Shown here: in pieces, positions 52,001-60,983 of the stretch
Layout of the letters: each line of letters starts with the position of its first letter
How positions within the stretch are numbered: the first letter of the stretch is position 1
Origin: Musicola paradisiaca NCPPB 2511
Lineage (GTDB): Bacteria > Pseudomonadota > Gammaproteobacteria > Enterobacterales > Enterobacteriaceae
Assembly: GCF_000400505.1 (NCBI RefSeq)
Contig: NZ_CM001857.1
Location: 1,166,532-1,230,531 of the forward strand
DNA: 64,000 nt
Reading direction: 5' to 3'
Notes under the pieces: generated by a model
Database searches by the model: none
The model's input: the letters and a program-made list of their open reading frames with translations, nothing else
What the model was told of the DNA's origin: nothing
Made by a program: the position numbers and the translations under genes

Positions 52001-52453
52001 ATGGCCTCTCTTGATTCGCCCCTGCTTATTTTGCTGGTGCTCGCAGTATTGGGTATCGTCAGCCATAACATGACGATTACGCTGGCGGTTTTGTTCCTGC
52101 TGGTGGTTCGTTTTACTCCCCTTAATCATTTTTTCCCCTGGGTGGAAAAGTACGGCCTGTCGTTTGGGATATTGGTGTTGACTATCGGCGTTCTGGCGCC
52201 GATTGCCAGCGGAAAGATTGCCGCTTCGGAAGTGGTTCAGGCGTTTCTGAACTGGAAATCGTTGCTGGCCGTCATCATCGGTATCGCGGTGTCTTGGCTG
52301 GGTGGGCGGGGCGTGTCCCTGATGAGTAATCAGCCGTCGGTGGTTGCCGGGTTATTGGTCGGAACCGTGATAGGTGTCGCGTTGCTGCGTGGCGTACCGG
52401 TGGGGCCGCTGATCGCCGCCGGGCTGCTGTCCCTATTGATTGGCAAAGGGTAG
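52001..52453 (+). CDS. yeaL: UPF0756 membrane protein YeaL-like
   Basis: 150 residues with four hydrophobic segments. [21 protein letters not shown] and [21 protein letters not shown] are close to the DUF441/YeaL family. The function is unknown. In E. coli yeaL lies elsewhere; here it sits between purC and tmcA, in place of ypfJ. Confidence 0.9.
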   Translation: MASLDSPLLILLVLAVLGIVSHNMTITLAVLFLLVVRFTPLNHFFPWVEKYGLSFGILVLTIGVLAPIASGKIAASEVVQAFLNWKSLLAVIIGIAVSWLGGRGVSLMSNQPSVVAGLLVGTVIGVALLRGVPVGPLIAAGLLSLLIGKG

Positions 52454-52473
52454 ACCTGCGGGGCGTAAATAGG

Positions 52474-54501
52474 GTGGAAGCTTTTGTTGTCAGCCAACAG
52501 CAGCAACAGCGCAGTGGTATCCGACGGCTGTTAGTGCTGAGCGGCGAACGAAACTGGTGCTTGCAGGAGGCGATATTTCTGCGTGGTTTGCTGGCGGGCG
52601 ATTGGTTGTGGGTTGGGCCGACAGCGCCGGCGGTAAATTATCCCTCGTTGGCGGCGCGTCAGGTTCGCGGCTTGTTGGGACATGAGTATCTGCACGCGGT
52701 CTTCGATGCCCGGGATGGCCTCGATGTAGAATCGTTGGTTATGCTGGCCGGTACGTTACGCGCAGGAAGTTGGTTGATTCTGCTGGCTCCTGCCTGGGAT
52801 GACTGGGCGTTTGTCCCCGACGCCGATAGCCTGCGCTGGAGTGAACAACCCGCCCCTATCGCCACCCCCCGTTTTATCCAACATATGCAACAATGTCTGC
52901 TGGCTGACCCGGAGGTGGTTCTGTGGCGTCAGCATACGAATCCAGTGATTTCCCTACCCGTCAGCCGACCGGACTGGACGCCAGCCAATGGCACGCCTTC
53001 GGCAGAACAGCGCGCGCTTTTGCAACGCTTGCTGGCTGAAAAACCGGCCATTTCCGTTATTACAGCTCCTCGTGGGCGGGGAAAATCAACGCTGGCTGGT
53101 ATGTTGGCGCGCCGATGTCAGTCTGAATGCTGGGTAACGGCACCCTCGCGATCCGCATCAGATATCTTGCTGCAACAAGCCGGAGAACAGGTTCGTTTCT
53201 GGGCGCCGGATGCGTTACTGGACTATTGTCGGCAACCTGGTTCGGTAACGGCAGAATGGCTACTGATTGATGAGGCTGCCGCGATTCCGACTCCGCAGCT
53301 GGCGGCGCTGCTGCCATTTTTCCGCCATGTGGTTATGACGACGACCGTGCTGGGATATGAAGGAACCGGGCGCGGTTTCTTGCTGAAATTTTGCGCCTCC
53401 TTGCCGGCATGGCGGGAGATGTCGCTGACGGAGCCTTTGCGCTGGGCGGTTGATGATCCTGTCGAGCGGGTGCTGGATCGCATCATGATGTTTGATGCAG
53501 AGCAGTCGGTCGCCGCACGGGTCGATGCCCCTTTCGTCGATAGCGATGAGTCTCGTGACCGTTGGCAATCTGAACCCACACGTTTGGCCGAATGTTATGG
53601 TTTGCTTTGCAGCGCCCATTACCGCACATCGCCGCTGGATTTGCGCCGGTTGCTGGATGCGCCTGGGATGCATATCACCAGCGTGCGCGGGCGTCAGGGG
53701 ATTGTCGGGGTGGTTTGGCTGGTGGATGAAGGCGGGTTATCCGAGGCTCTGGCGCGGGAAGTTTGGGCCGGACGGCGGCGTCCGCGCGGCAATCTGGTGG
53801 CTCAGTCATTGGCGGCGCACGGTAATCAGTGGCGGGCGCCGGTGCTGCGTTCGCGCAGAATCACCCGAATTGCGGTGTTGGCTGCGCACCGGTGTCAGGG
53901 CATTGGGCAGGCGTTGGTCGCGGCCCAGGTACGGCAGGCCCGACAGCTGGGGATCGATTTTCTTTCGGTCAGCTTTGGTTTTCAGCCCGATCTCTGGCAA
54001 TTCTGGCAGCGTTGCGGTTTTCAATTGGCGCGCATCGGCACTCATGTCGAGGCCAGTAGTGGGTGCTACAGCGTCATGGCGATTTTGCCGCTTAGCGAGG
54101 AAGGGCATCGACTGGCGCAGGATGCGTACCGGCAGTTGTGTCGAGATGGAGTCGAGCGGTATAACGCGCAACTGTTGCCGCTTACGCTGCCGTCGATGGA
54201 TGTTGATTCCTTAACTTCGCAGGATTGGATGAATCTGGCCGGTTTTGCGCTGGCTTATCGCACGCCGGAGGCTTGTCGGGATGCGTTGGTTCGTTTGCTC
54301 CGACATTCTCCGTTACCCCTTGAAGCGCTGCGTTTATGGCTTGAACGACAGTGGTCGGTAGGGGAGATTGCGGCGTATCTTCAAATATCCGGCCGTAAAG
54401 CGTTGGTGCGCCTGTGGCGAGGCGAATGTGCGGATGCCTTGCAGCGACTTGACGCATGCTTGTATCAGCGTTGGCGTGATTGGGTGGTTTTAGCTGATTG
54501 A
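52474..54501 (+). CDS. tmcA: tRNA(Met) cytidine acetyltransferase TmcA
   Basis: 675 residues from a GTG at 52474. The RNA-helicase-like domain has Walker A APRGRGKST (about 198) and motif LLIDEAAAIP. The GNAT domain includes RITRIAVLAAHRCQGIGQAL, the acetyl-CoA loop. It acetylates the wobble cytidine C34 of elongator tRNA-Met. 20 bases separate it from the yeaL-like gene, so co-transcription is probable. Confidence 0.96.
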   Translation: MEAFVVSQQQQQRSGIRRLLVLSGERNWCLQEAIFLRGLLAGDWLWVGPTAPAVNYPSLAARQVRGLLGHEYLHAVFDARDGLDVESLVMLAGTLRAGSWLILLAPAWDDWAFVPDADSLRWSEQPAPIATPRFIQHMQQCLLADPEVVLWRQHTNPVISLPVSRPDWTPANGTPSAEQRALLQRLLAEKPAISVITAPRGRGKSTLAGMLARRCQSECWVTAPSRSASDILLQQAGEQVRFWAPDALLDYCRQPGSVTAEWLLIDEAAAIPTPQLAALLPFFRHVVMTTTVLGYEGTGRGFLLKFCASLPAWREMSLTEPLRWAVDDPVERVLDRIMMFDAEQSVAARVDAPFVDSDESRDRWQSEPTRLAECYGLLCSAHYRTSPLDLRRLLDAPGMHITSVRGRQGIVGVVWLVDEGGLSEALAREVWAGRRRPRGNLVAQSLAAHGNQWRAPVLRSRRITRIAVLAAHRCQGIGQALVAAQVRQARQLGIDFLSVSFGFQPDLWQFWQRCGFQLARIGTHVEASSGCYSVMAILPLSEEGHRLAQDAYRQLCRDGVERYNAQLLPLTLPSMDVDSLTSQDWMNLAGFALAYRTPEACRDALVRLLRHSPLPLEALRLWLERQWSVGEIAAYLQISGRKALVRLWRGECADALQRLDACLYQRWRDWVVLAD

Positions 54502-54809
54502 GCGACTGCGCTAGCAAATATGTGGTGTGAATACCCATACGAATGGTGTGTCTGATACGCGGGTAACGTGATGTTCCAAATGTCACTTCTGCTTTTGTTT
54601 TTCCCTCAAGTGGTGTTGATCACATTTTTTTAACTTCACGCGGTTTTCTGACGGTTAATTTTTAACCTTTATCTACACTGATCCTGATACAGGATAATGG
54701 AATGACTTGTTCAATAAACCTCAATATTTACCGGTCAATGAGAGGCGTATAGTGGCGAAATTCACACTTTTATGACGGTTTTCTGGCGAAAGCCAGCGGG
54801 AGACGTGAC
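54502..54809. other. Intergenic region tmcA to ypfH
   Basis: AT-rich, with no supported gene. A loose dyad, gtgatgttccaaatgtcac (about 54568-54586), is seen but fits no operator I can name. The ypfH ribosome site GGGAG lies at its end. Confidence 0.4.
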
Positions 54810-55496
54810 ATGAAACATGATTACTTCGTGGTGCAGAATCCACCCTCGCCCAAACAACTTTTTTTGCTGTATCACGGTGTAGGAGATAACCCGGTATCGA
54901 TGGGGCAGATAGGGCGTTATTTCGCGCATGCATTTCCCATGGCGCTGGTTGTCAGCGTTGGCGGTCCAGAGCGTTTCGCCATGGGGGAAGGGCGCCAATG
55001 GTTTTCGGTTCAGGGGGTGACGGAAGAAAACCGCGTTCATCGGATCAAGGCCATCATGCCACGTTTTATTGAAACGGTGCGTTACTGGCAGGATAAATCC
55101 GGCATCGATTATACGCATACCGCACTGATTGGATTCTCCCAGGGCTCCATCATGATTCTGGAGGCCTTAAAGACGGAGAAAAGTCTGGCGGGACGGGTGG
55201 TGGCGTTTAGCGGTCGGTTCGCTGCGTTGCCGGAGCAGCCTATGTACGATGTTGTGGTGCATCTGGTGCATGGCGAAAATGATCCGGTCATTGCGGCGGA
55301 ACATGCCCAACAGGCAGCCATGAGTTTACGAGCGCAAGGTTCTGACTTCACTCTGGATCTGGTACCAGATTTAGGGCACGCGATTGACGACCGTATGATG
55401 GATTACGCACTGGATCGTTTGCATCATTATATTCCCAAGCGCTTTTGGGATGAGGCTGTACTGGGTATCCGAGGCGAGCTGGTCGCCTTTCGCTAA
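54810..55496 (+). CDS. ypfH: Carboxylesterase YpfH
   Basis: 228 residues, alpha/beta hydrolase of the phospholipase/carboxylesterase family: oxyanion region FLLYHGVGDNP, nucleophile GFSQGSIM, Asp in HGENDPV and His in DLGHAIDD. E. coli YpfH has esterase activity on short acyl esters. Followed by a strong terminator, convergent with ypfN. Confidence 0.93.
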   Translation: MKHDYFVVQNPPSPKQLFLLYHGVGDNPVSMGQIGRYFAHAFPMALVVSVGGPERFAMGEGRQWFSVQGVTEENRVHRIKAIMPRFIETVRYWQDKSGIDYTHTALIGFSQGSIMILEALKTEKSLAGRVVAFSGRFAALPEQPMYDVVVHLVHGENDPVIAAEHAQQAAMSLRAQGSDFTLDLVPDLGHAIDDRMMDYALDRLHHYIPKRFWDEAVLGIRGELVAFR

Positions 55497-55551
55497 GGTT
55501 TTATGCCAACACCAGAGAAAGCCGAGCAGTAACGAGAAACATCGCAGAAGG

Positions 55552-55592
55552 AACGTGGAGCGGGGAAGCAATAACCCCGCTCCACGTTTTTT
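55552..55592. terminator. ypfH terminator, bidirectional
   Basis: aacgtggagcgggg (55552-55565) pairs perfectly with ccccgctccacgtt (55575-55588), a 14-bp stem followed by TTTT on the + strand. It lies between convergent ypfH and ypfN. Confidence 0.93.
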
Positions 55593-55663
55593 ATTGTCAG
55601 CGGTGAACCACTTCCTTGGGAGGTGGTGGTTGTGTATGCGTGGAGCTGATATTGTTGTGTCGA

Positions 55664-55852
55664 TTAGGGCTTCTTTTGCGGCCAGTCGTCTTCTTTATCC
55701 CACTCGGCATTGTTATCCCGATGCGGGGGCAGCGGCGGTTTATTCTGCAGAAAACGTTTATGGTCGAGACGGTACAAGGCCTTGATGCCGTTAATCAACA
55801 TCCCCAACAGGATCAGCAATACGATCCACCAATAGTCAGCCAGCCAGTTCAT
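55664..55852 (-). CDS. ypfN: Small membrane protein YpfN (UPF0370)
   Basis: 62 residues with one N-terminal membrane helix ([16 protein letters not shown]) and a charged tail ([19 protein letters not shown]) characteristic of the family. The function is unknown. Its start overlaps the stop of the M15 peptidase gene (ATGA-type junction), giving a dapE-peptidase-ypfN string. Confidence 0.92.
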   Translation of the reverse strand: MNWLADYWWIVLLILLGMLINGIKALYRLDHKRFLQNKPPLPPHRDNNAEWDKEDDWPQKKP

Positions 55853-56529
55853 TGTGGCTCCTTATCAACAGAAGCAATAAATCGTTCGAACCATGCGGAA
55901 AGGTGCGCTTTTAACCAATTTTGCCCGGCGATCTCTTCACCATGCCAAGCCTGCAGGAGTACATCCGGAGTCAGTAACTGAGCGGCTGCGGACGCCAGAG
56001 GGGCATAACTGATATGCCAGGGCTCGACGGCTACTCCACCATGATCCTGCGCAAATGGGCGATAAAAGCCGAACGCGGCCATATTGTCCGTCAGCCAGAT
56101 GTTCAACGCTGCAAAATATCCACCGGGTTCGTATTCCCAGGGCTCTAATTGGAGCGGTTGTCCTTCCGGCAGGCAGTCAGGATCGTAGATGTCCAGATCG
56201 CTACCCCAATGATGACGACTGGCTCCTGGCAATGCCGACCAACGTAATATCGCTTCGCAACGTTCGCCTTCATTAAGCGTCAGGGCATCAATCGGTTTGC
56301 TGCTCTGATCAAGCAGAGGGCGCTGGCCGTTGAATTTGCCGTTCCAGATCAGGCGCTGACGTTCAAAATCCCGAAAAGTGCTGGCAGGTTGCAGATTAAA
56401 GCCCGCCTGTCGAGCAGCCTGCTGTAGAGCCAGGAAGGCATGAACGGCTTCTGGCTGGAGGCGGTGAGACCCGGCCAACGTTGCCAGATGGCGGTCGCTT
56501 TTTCCCGTCAGGCAGGCTATGGCTATCAT
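55849..56529 (-). CDS. M15-family D-Ala-D-Ala carboxypeptidase-like protein
   Basis: 226 residues without a signal peptide. The zinc ligands of the VanY/DacB M15B family are visible: His and Asp in [13 protein letters not shown] and the second His in [30 protein letters not shown] is also typical. It probably trims peptides from murein fragments, perhaps in the cytoplasm. E. coli has no such gene between dapE and ypfN. Overlaps both neighbours by 4 bases. Confidence 0.87.
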   Translation of the reverse strand: MIAIACLTGKSDRHLATLAGSHRLQPEAVHAFLALQQAARQAGFNLQPASTFRDFERQRLIWNGKFNGQRPLLDQSSKPIDALTLNEGERCEAILRWSALPGASRHHWGSDLDIYDPDCLPEGQPLQLEPWEYEPGGYFAALNIWLTDNMAAFGFYRPFAQDHGGVAVEPWHISYAPLASAAAQLLTPDVLLQAWHGEEIAGQNWLKAHLSAWFERFIASVDKEPQ

Positions 56530-57653
56530 GCGATGAGTTGCTCCATGATGTGCTGATACATGTTGCTTAGTAGCGATAAATCATCTGCGCTGACGCACTC
56601 ATTCACTTTATGGATGGTGGCGTTTACCGGCCCGAGCTCCACCACTTGCGCCCCCATGCGAGCGATAAACCTGCCATCCGATGTGCCGCCGTTAGTCAGC
56701 AGTTGTGGGGTCATCTGGCTGTGATGTTCCACCGCGCTGACGACGGCATCCACCAGTGCTCCTCGTGCCGTCAAAAACGGATGCCCTGACAACCACCACT
56801 CCAGTGTGTAATCAAGCTGATGGCGATCGAGTAGCGCCTGTACTCGTTGTTTTATGGTTTCATCCGTTAGCTCGGTGCTGAATCGAAAGTTGAACTGCAC
56901 ATAGAGTTCGCCGGGGATGACGTTATTACTTCCCGTGCCAGCTTGTATGTTGGCTATCTGCATGCTGGTGGGGGGAAAAAACTCATTGCCTTCATCCCAG
57001 ATGGTTGAAACCAACTCGTTCAGCGCCGGCATCGCCCGGTGTACCGGGTTATCCGCCAGATGAGGATAGGCAACATGCCCTTGAATGCCATGAATGCGCA
57101 GGTTAGCGGTGATAGAGCCGCGTCGACCGTTTTTGACGACGTCTCCGAGGCGCTCGGTACTGGAGGGTTCGCCAACCAGACAATAATCCAGCCGTTCCTG
57201 GCGGGCCATGAGGGCTTCAACCACTTTGACCGTACCATACGTCGCTTTGGCTTCTTCATCCGAGGTAATCAGGAACGCTAACCTCCCCTGGTGATGGGGA
57301 TGAGTGGCGACAAAACGTTCTGCAGCAACAACCATGGCGGCCAGTGAGCCTTTCATATCAGCTGCGCCACGGCCGTATAGCATGCCTTCATGGCATGTTG
57401 GCTCAAAGGGGGGAAATTTCCATAGCCCAGCGTCGCCAGTTGGAACGACATCGGTATGTCCGGCAAAGGCCAGCGTTTTTCCGTTGCCACGCCATGCCCA
57501 AAAATTACGTGTATCGCCAAAATCCATTCTTTCAATAGTAAAACCGATATTATGCAGGCGTTCGATCATCAGCTCCTGACAACCGGCATCGTCCGGGCTG
57601 AGGGATGGTCGTTGGATAAGCTGTTGGGCCAGTTCGATTACCGGGCAAGACAC
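56526..57653 (-). CDS. dapE: Succinyl-diaminopimelate desuccinylase
   Basis: 375 residues, M20 di-zinc peptidase fold. [12 protein letters not shown] holds the first zinc His/Asp, and [21 protein letters not shown] and [11 protein letters not shown] contain further ligands and the catalytic Glu. It yields LL-diaminopimelate for lysine and murein. One base separates it from yffB upstream; the M15 peptidase overlaps downstream. Confidence 0.97.
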   Translation of the reverse strand: MSCPVIELAQQLIQRPSLSPDDAGCQELMIERLHNIGFTIERMDFGDTRNFWAWRGNGKTLAFAGHTDVVPTGDAGLWKFPPFEPTCHEGMLYGRGAADMKGSLAAMVVAAERFVATHPHHQGRLAFLITSDEEAKATYGTVKVVEALMARQERLDYCLVGEPSSTERLGDVVKNGRRGSITANLRIHGIQGHVAYPHLADNPVHRAMPALNELVSTIWDEGNEFFPPTSMQIANIQAGTGSNNVIPGELYVQFNFRFSTELTDETIKQRVQALLDRHQLDYTLEWWLSGHPFLTARGALVDAVVSAVEHHSQMTPQLLTNGGTSDGRFIARMGAQVVELGPVNATIHKVNECVSADDLSLLSNMYQHIMEQLIA

Positions 57654-57654
57654 G

Positions 57655-58017
57655 TTATTTATTCTCCGTCAAAAAGTGCTGATAACTTTCTTCGCTGAAG
57701 CCGAGCAGTGTTTGCTGGTCATGGGTGACGAGCAAGGGGCGTTTAATCAATGAAGGGTGTTCCAGCATAACAGTCTTTGCTGCAGATTCATTGTCGATTG
57801 TGATGCGGACGGCCTCATCCAGCTTACGCCAAGTCGTTCCACGGGTGTTCAGCAGGGCCTGCCAACCAGCCAGTGCTATCAGCGATTGCAGTAACTTGTC
57901 GTCCAGACCGTCGGTTCGGTAGTCATGAAAGCGGTAGTCAATATGGTTGTTTTCCAGCCAGCGGCGAGCTTTTTTGATCGTGTCGCAGTTCTTGATGCCG
58001 TACATCGTGATGGCCAT
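57655..58017 (-). CDS. yffB: ArsC/Spx-like protein YffB
   Basis: 120 residues; [19 protein letters not shown] holds the single Cys11 of the ArsC/Spx fold, with [11 protein letters not shown] near the C-terminus. E. coli YffB is thought to act with glutathione, but its substrate is unclear. It leads the yffB-dapE string. Confidence 0.93.
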   Translation of the reverse strand: MAITMYGIKNCDTIKKARRWLENNHIDYRFHDYRTDGLDDKLLQSLIALAGWQALLNTRGTTWRKLDEAVRITIDNESAAKTVMLEHPSLIKRPLLVTHDQQTLLGFSEESYQHFLTENK

Positions 58018-58156
58018 TATTCTGAAACCTGTTGTTTTTTATCTGTTAAAGAATAGAAAAGCATACAACAGAACGGGGGATACGGCGGAATATTAAAATA
58101 GTCTTAATAAATCATTGAGTTATCGGACGTGTCGTTTTTCAGAAATGCGAAGAAGA

Positions 58157-58170
58157 GCACAATAATGTGC
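58157..58170. promoter_or_regulatory. Dyad upstream of ypfM
   Basis: gcaca-ataa-tgtgc is a perfect inverted repeat about 34 bases before a TATAAT (58204-58209). It could be an operator for the ypfM promoter. I cannot name a regulator. Confidence 0.35.
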
Positions 58171-58203
58171 CCCAAAACAATTTTTATGGTCAAAAAAGAA
58201 GCG

Positions 58204-58209
58204 TATAAT
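58204..58209 (+). promoter_or_regulatory. Likely ypfM -10 element
   Basis: Perfect TATAAT 36 bases before the ypfM start codon. The -35 region (ttttta, 58181-58186) is weak. Confidence 0.5.
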
Positions 58210-58244
58210 AACCTCACGATCCAAATAAGCCGTAAGGAGTCATC

Positions 58245-58304
58245 ATGATCGAAATCGAACTCAACAACTGGAAAAGCTTCATCGACGCGATGCTGCGTAA
58301 GTAA
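58245..58304 (+). CDS. ypfM: Microprotein YpfM, 19 residues
   Basis: ATG 58245 to TAA 58302-58304 encodes MIEIELNNWKSFIDAMLRK. AAGGAG lies 6 bases before the ATG. E. coli YpfM (also 19 residues) differs at only a few positions and lies in the same place beside yffB. The peptide looks amphipathic. A strong terminator follows at 58377. Function is unknown. Confidence 0.88.
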   Translation: MIEIELNNWKSFIDAMLRK

Positions 58305-58376
58305 TTGTTGATGTTTTTAGACTAGTACAATTCTGTCTGTTGTCATTAGTTACCAGGAACCTGATTTACCATAACC

Positions 58377-58408
58377 AAAGCAGTAATCCCATGGGTTACT
58401 GCTTTTTT
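58377..58408 (+). terminator. ypfM terminator
   Basis: aaagcagtaa (58377-58386) and ttactgcttt (58396-58405) make a 10-bp stem with a 9-base loop followed by T residues. It lies 73 bases beyond the ypfM stop and implies a 3' UTR or a short RNA of about 180 nt. Confidence 0.85.
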
Positions 58409-58512
58409 ATTGGCTTAATAGGCTGATTATAAAAATTAATTTTTCCTTAAGACGAGAAGTCATATTCGGGAAATGCTTTAATTTTGTTTTTGTTATTGTG
58501 ATATTCATCACG

Positions 58513-58539
58513 AAAAAAGCCGACGCCGTTTCTGTCGGC
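58513..58539 (-). terminator. Racemase-gene terminator
   Basis: On the reverse strand gccgac and gtcggc (58534-58539 and 58519-58524) pair, followed by six T (58518-58513). It is 74 bases past the racemase stop. Confidence 0.8.
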
Positions 58540-58612
58540 GCATACTGGCAGAGTGGCGTTAAATGGGGATATCTGAGCAAATAAAAGAGGTTATTATTTT
58601 TATTTCCATACA

Positions 58613-59326
58613 TTAATTATGGATATTGCTCGTGCCGAGCGCGAAACGTGCTGCAGCCAGAGCATGCAAATGTGTGGTGTCCAGCAAGGGCAGGGTGATG
58701 TCTTCAGCTCGCAGGAGCAATGGGAGTTCAGTACACCCCAAAATGATGCCTTCCGCACCTTGCAGCTGTAGTTCGGCGACTATCTGGCACAGTGTTTGTC
58801 GGGAGCTATCAAGAAAGCGACCAAGACACAGTTCGTCAAAGATGATGCGATTGATTTCATTGCGCGCATGGCTATCGGGCGTGAGTACCTGGAGTGCGAA
58901 TTTTTCCTCTAATCGACAGCGGTAAAAGTCTTGCTCCATCGTATAGCGGGTGCCAAGCAGTGCGATAGAAGAGAGATTCTGTTGTTTAATACTGTGAGCG
59001 GTGGCATCTGCGATATGAATCAAAGGAAGACCACTACGTTGTTCGACAGTTTCGGCTACTTTGTGCATGGTGTTAGTACAAATGACCAGCGCTTCTGCTC
59101 CTGCGAGTTTCAGTCCGAATGCTGCTTGTGCCAGGTATTCCGCTGCTGCGTCCCAATCACCGGCAGATTGCATGCGCTCTATGTCGTGGAAATCCGCGCT
59201 GTGTAATACCAGCCGCGCAGAGTGGAGCCCGCCCAGTGCTTCCTTGATATGCTGATTGATCAACCGGTAATAGATGAGTGTCGATTCCCAGCTCATGCCT
59301 CCAAGCAATCCCAACGTTTTTTGCAT
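58613..59326 (-). CDS. Aspartate/glutamate racemase family protein (YgeA-like)
   Basis: 237 residues, cofactor-independent racemase fold with two catalytic cysteines: Cys83 in [10 protein letters not shown] and one in [11 protein letters not shown] near residue 197. [12 protein letters not shown] at the N-terminus is the aspartate racemase signature. YgeA-type members are broad-specificity amino acid racemases making D-amino acids. It lies alone between ypfM and cspE, where E. coli has acrD. Confidence 0.9.
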   Translation of the reverse strand: MQKTLGLLGGMSWESTLIYYRLINQHIKEALGGLHSARLVLHSADFHDIERMQSAGDWDAAAEYLAQAAFGLKLAGAEALVICTNTMHKVAETVEQRSGLPLIHIADATAHSIKQQNLSSIALLGTRYTMEQDFYRCRLEEKFALQVLTPDSHARNEINRIIFDELCLGRFLDSSRQTLCQIVAELQLQGAEGIILGCTELPLLLRAEDITLPLLDTTHLHALAAARFALGTSNIHN

Positions 59327-59510
59327 TCTTCCTTCACCTGTCTATATCAATCGAAAATATCGTTATACAGGCGGCTAACATACCAGATGATCCAGGTATC
59401 GTTCCCGAATATGTCGGATTAATGGCTTCCGTTCACTTTTTTATCGGGTTTTCTCACTTTTTGGTGATGTTCGGCTGGACAAATGGCTCGCCAATTGCTG
59501 TACTGTCTCA

Positions 59511-59527
59511 GACACAGATTTTGTGTC
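59511..59527 (+). promoter_or_regulatory. Hairpin in the cspE leader
   Basis: gacaca-gattt-tgtgtc forms a 6-bp stem about 27 bases before the cspE start. Leaders of csp mRNAs are known to be structured; the specific role here is inferred. Confidence 0.4.
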
Positions 59528-59553
59528 GTTCATTTCATGTAAAGGTAATTTTG

Positions 59554-59763
59554 ATGTCTAAGATTAAAGGTAGCGTTAAGTGGTTTAATGAGTCCAAAGG
59601 ATTCGGTTTCATTACTCCGGAAGATGGTAGCAAAGATGTATTCGTACACTTCTCCGCTATCCAGAGCACTGGTTTCAAAACCCTGGCTGAAGGTCAGCGC
59701 GTAGAGTTTGAAATCACTAACGGTGCTAAAGGTCCTTCCGCTGCTAACGTTATCGCTATTTAA
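59554..59763 (+). CDS. cspE: Cold-shock-family protein CspE
   Basis: 69 residues from ATG 59554; the frame is open far upstream but only this part is family-like. RNP1 KGFGFI and RNP2 VFVHF are intact. It differs from E. coli CspE at only a handful of positions. It is an RNA chaperone and antiterminator. A terminator follows. Confidence 0.98.
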   Translation: MSKIKGSVKWFNESKGFGFITPEDGSKDVFVHFSAIQSTGFKTLAEGQRVEFEITNGAKGPSAANVIAI

Positions 59764-59781
59764 TTAAATACCGATTTCCTG

Positions 59782-59807
59782 AAAAACCCGCCTAGTGGCG
59801 GGTTTTT
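59782..59807. terminator. Bidirectional terminator, cspE and crcB
   Basis: aaaacccgcc (59783-59792), loop tagt, ggcgggtttt (59797-59806), with A-run and T-run on the two sides. It can end both convergent transcripts. Confidence 0.92.
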
Positions 59808-59819
59808 ATTTGGCTGACT

Positions 59820-60203
59820 TCAATGTGAAGTCAGCCAGCCTACCAACGCGAAAGCGAGGGCGGTCATGAGTAACGATCCTGCCAGATTAAGTAGCAGGTT
59901 TAGTAATGCCGCTACCCATTCCCCATTTTGTAATAACGCTACGACTTCAAACGAAAAAGTTGAAAATGTGGTTAATCCTCCACAAAAGCCAGTGGTAATA
60001 AATAACTTCCAGTGAGGACTGAGGTCTGGCTGGCGTATAAACATACTCATGGCGGCCCCGATGATGAATGCACCGGTAAGATTTGCTATCAGCGTGCCTG
60101 CTGGCATCTGTGGAAACACGCTATTGAAACGTACACTCAACTGCCAGCGTAATAGGCTCCCAATACCACCACCAAGAAAAACGGCAAGTAACGTACTGTA
60201 CAT
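59820..60203 (-). CDS. crcB: Fluoride channel CrcB/Fluc
   Basis: 127 residues from ATG 60203 with AAGGTG five bases upstream; a GTG two codons earlier is in frame. Four membrane segments, [10 protein letters not shown] at the N-terminus and [15 protein letters not shown], the pore phenylalanine/serine motif of Fluc channels. It exports fluoride as a dual-topology dimer. A fluoride riboswitch lies in its leader. Confidence 0.96.
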   Translation of the reverse strand: MYSTLLAVFLGGGIGSLLRWQLSVRFNSVFPQMPAGTLIANLTGAFIIGAAMSMFIRQPDLSPHWKLFITTGFCGGLTTFSTFSFEVVALLQNGEWVAALLNLLLNLAGSLLMTALAFALVGWLTSH

Positions 60204-60240
60204 AGTCACCTTTTATTCAACAGTAGGTTAGGCGAGTCTC

Positions 60241-60321
60241 AGAAAGGCGTGATGCTACGCCCTTGCGAGAGGTTCGTAGACATCATCAGCCAGAAGGCGG
60301 TTATGGAGGAATGTCATCTCC
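60241..60321 (-). promoter_or_regulatory. Fluoride riboswitch (crcB motif) with terminator
   Basis: On the reverse strand the leader reads ggagatgacattcctcc, then ggctgatgatgtctacg (60321 to 60275), fitting the fluoride aptamer core (GGNGATG...TTCNCC...CTGATGA...CTACG). Downstream, cgtagcatcacgcc can pair with the aptamer segment ggctgatg-atgt-ctacg, forming a terminator stem ending at 60246, then TTTCT. Fluoride binding would free the 3' part of the aptamer from the terminator and allow crcB expression. It starts about 118 bases before crcB. Confidence 0.87.
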
Positions 60322-60681
60322 GTCATTGACGGCAGAATTTTACCTGTCTCATCGTGGTTTGGGTAGTTTGTATGGTTTTGCAGAATGTATATCTGCTTGC
60401 ATTGCCCGAAAGCTTTCAAATTTGAAAGTGACGCTATCCTTGAGCGATCGGTGAAATGTATTCGGACACAAGACGCCAGTTCCCTGTTTTAAGTCACAAT
60501 CACTTTCCGTTGTCTGTATTACGATAGAAAAGGTCGGAGCGTTCTGGCGATAAAAGTAGCGATTGATAGTGTGTTGTCTTATTCTGTTACAGATAATCAT
60601 TGTCTTATCCGGCGGATCGTTTAAAACAGAGTTATGTAAAGCGCGCTGGCTTTCCCGGCTCACATCATCAGGTAGATAGTT
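60322..60681. other. Promoter region between crcB and tatE
   Basis: The promoters of the divergent crcB and tatE should lie here. E. coli has ybeM in this place; no reading frame here resembles it. I see no terminator, strong -10/-35 pair or repeat. Confidence 0.4.
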
Positions 60682-60879
60682 ATGGAAATTAGTGTTACCA
60701 AACTTTTGGTTGTAGCGGTATTGGTTGTTCTGTTATTTGGAACCAATAAACTCCGCTCACTGGGTGGCGACCTTGGCGCAGCGATCAAAGGTTTCAAAAA
60801 GGCCATGAATGAAGAGCAACCTGCTGCCAAGCAGGAAGAGCATACTTCTTCTATCAGCGATAACCGCCACAAAGAGTAA
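60682..60879 (+). CDS. tatE: Sec-independent translocase protein TatE
   Basis: 65 residues: one membrane helix ([16 protein letters not shown]), the FGTNKL hinge and the amphipathic helix [18 protein letters not shown]. TatE is a TatA paralogue that joins TatABC complexes. Position before lipA and absence of tatB/tatC nearby identify it as TatE and not TatA. Followed by a strong terminator. Confidence 0.95.
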   Translation: MEISVTKLLVVAVLVVLLFGTNKLRSLGGDLGAAIKGFKKAMNEEQPAAKQEEHTSSISDNRHKE

Positions 60880-60905
60880 TAACCACTCTGCGTATTGCCG
60901 AATTG

Positions 60906-60934
60906 AAAGCGGGTGACTTTGTCACCCGCTTTTT
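60906..60934. terminator. tatE terminator
   Basis: aaagcgggtgac (60906-60917) pairs with gtcacccgcttt (60921-60932) over a ttt loop, 12 bp, followed by T. It may also serve convergent lipA. Confidence 0.93.
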
Positions 60935-60983
60935 GCTGTATCTGCTATTTCGGTAAAAAAATATTTCGTTGCCTGGGGCGTTA

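Noticed and set aside
54568-54586. Dyad gtga...tcac before ypfH as a CRP site
   Set aside because: The spacing between half-sites is too long for CRP.
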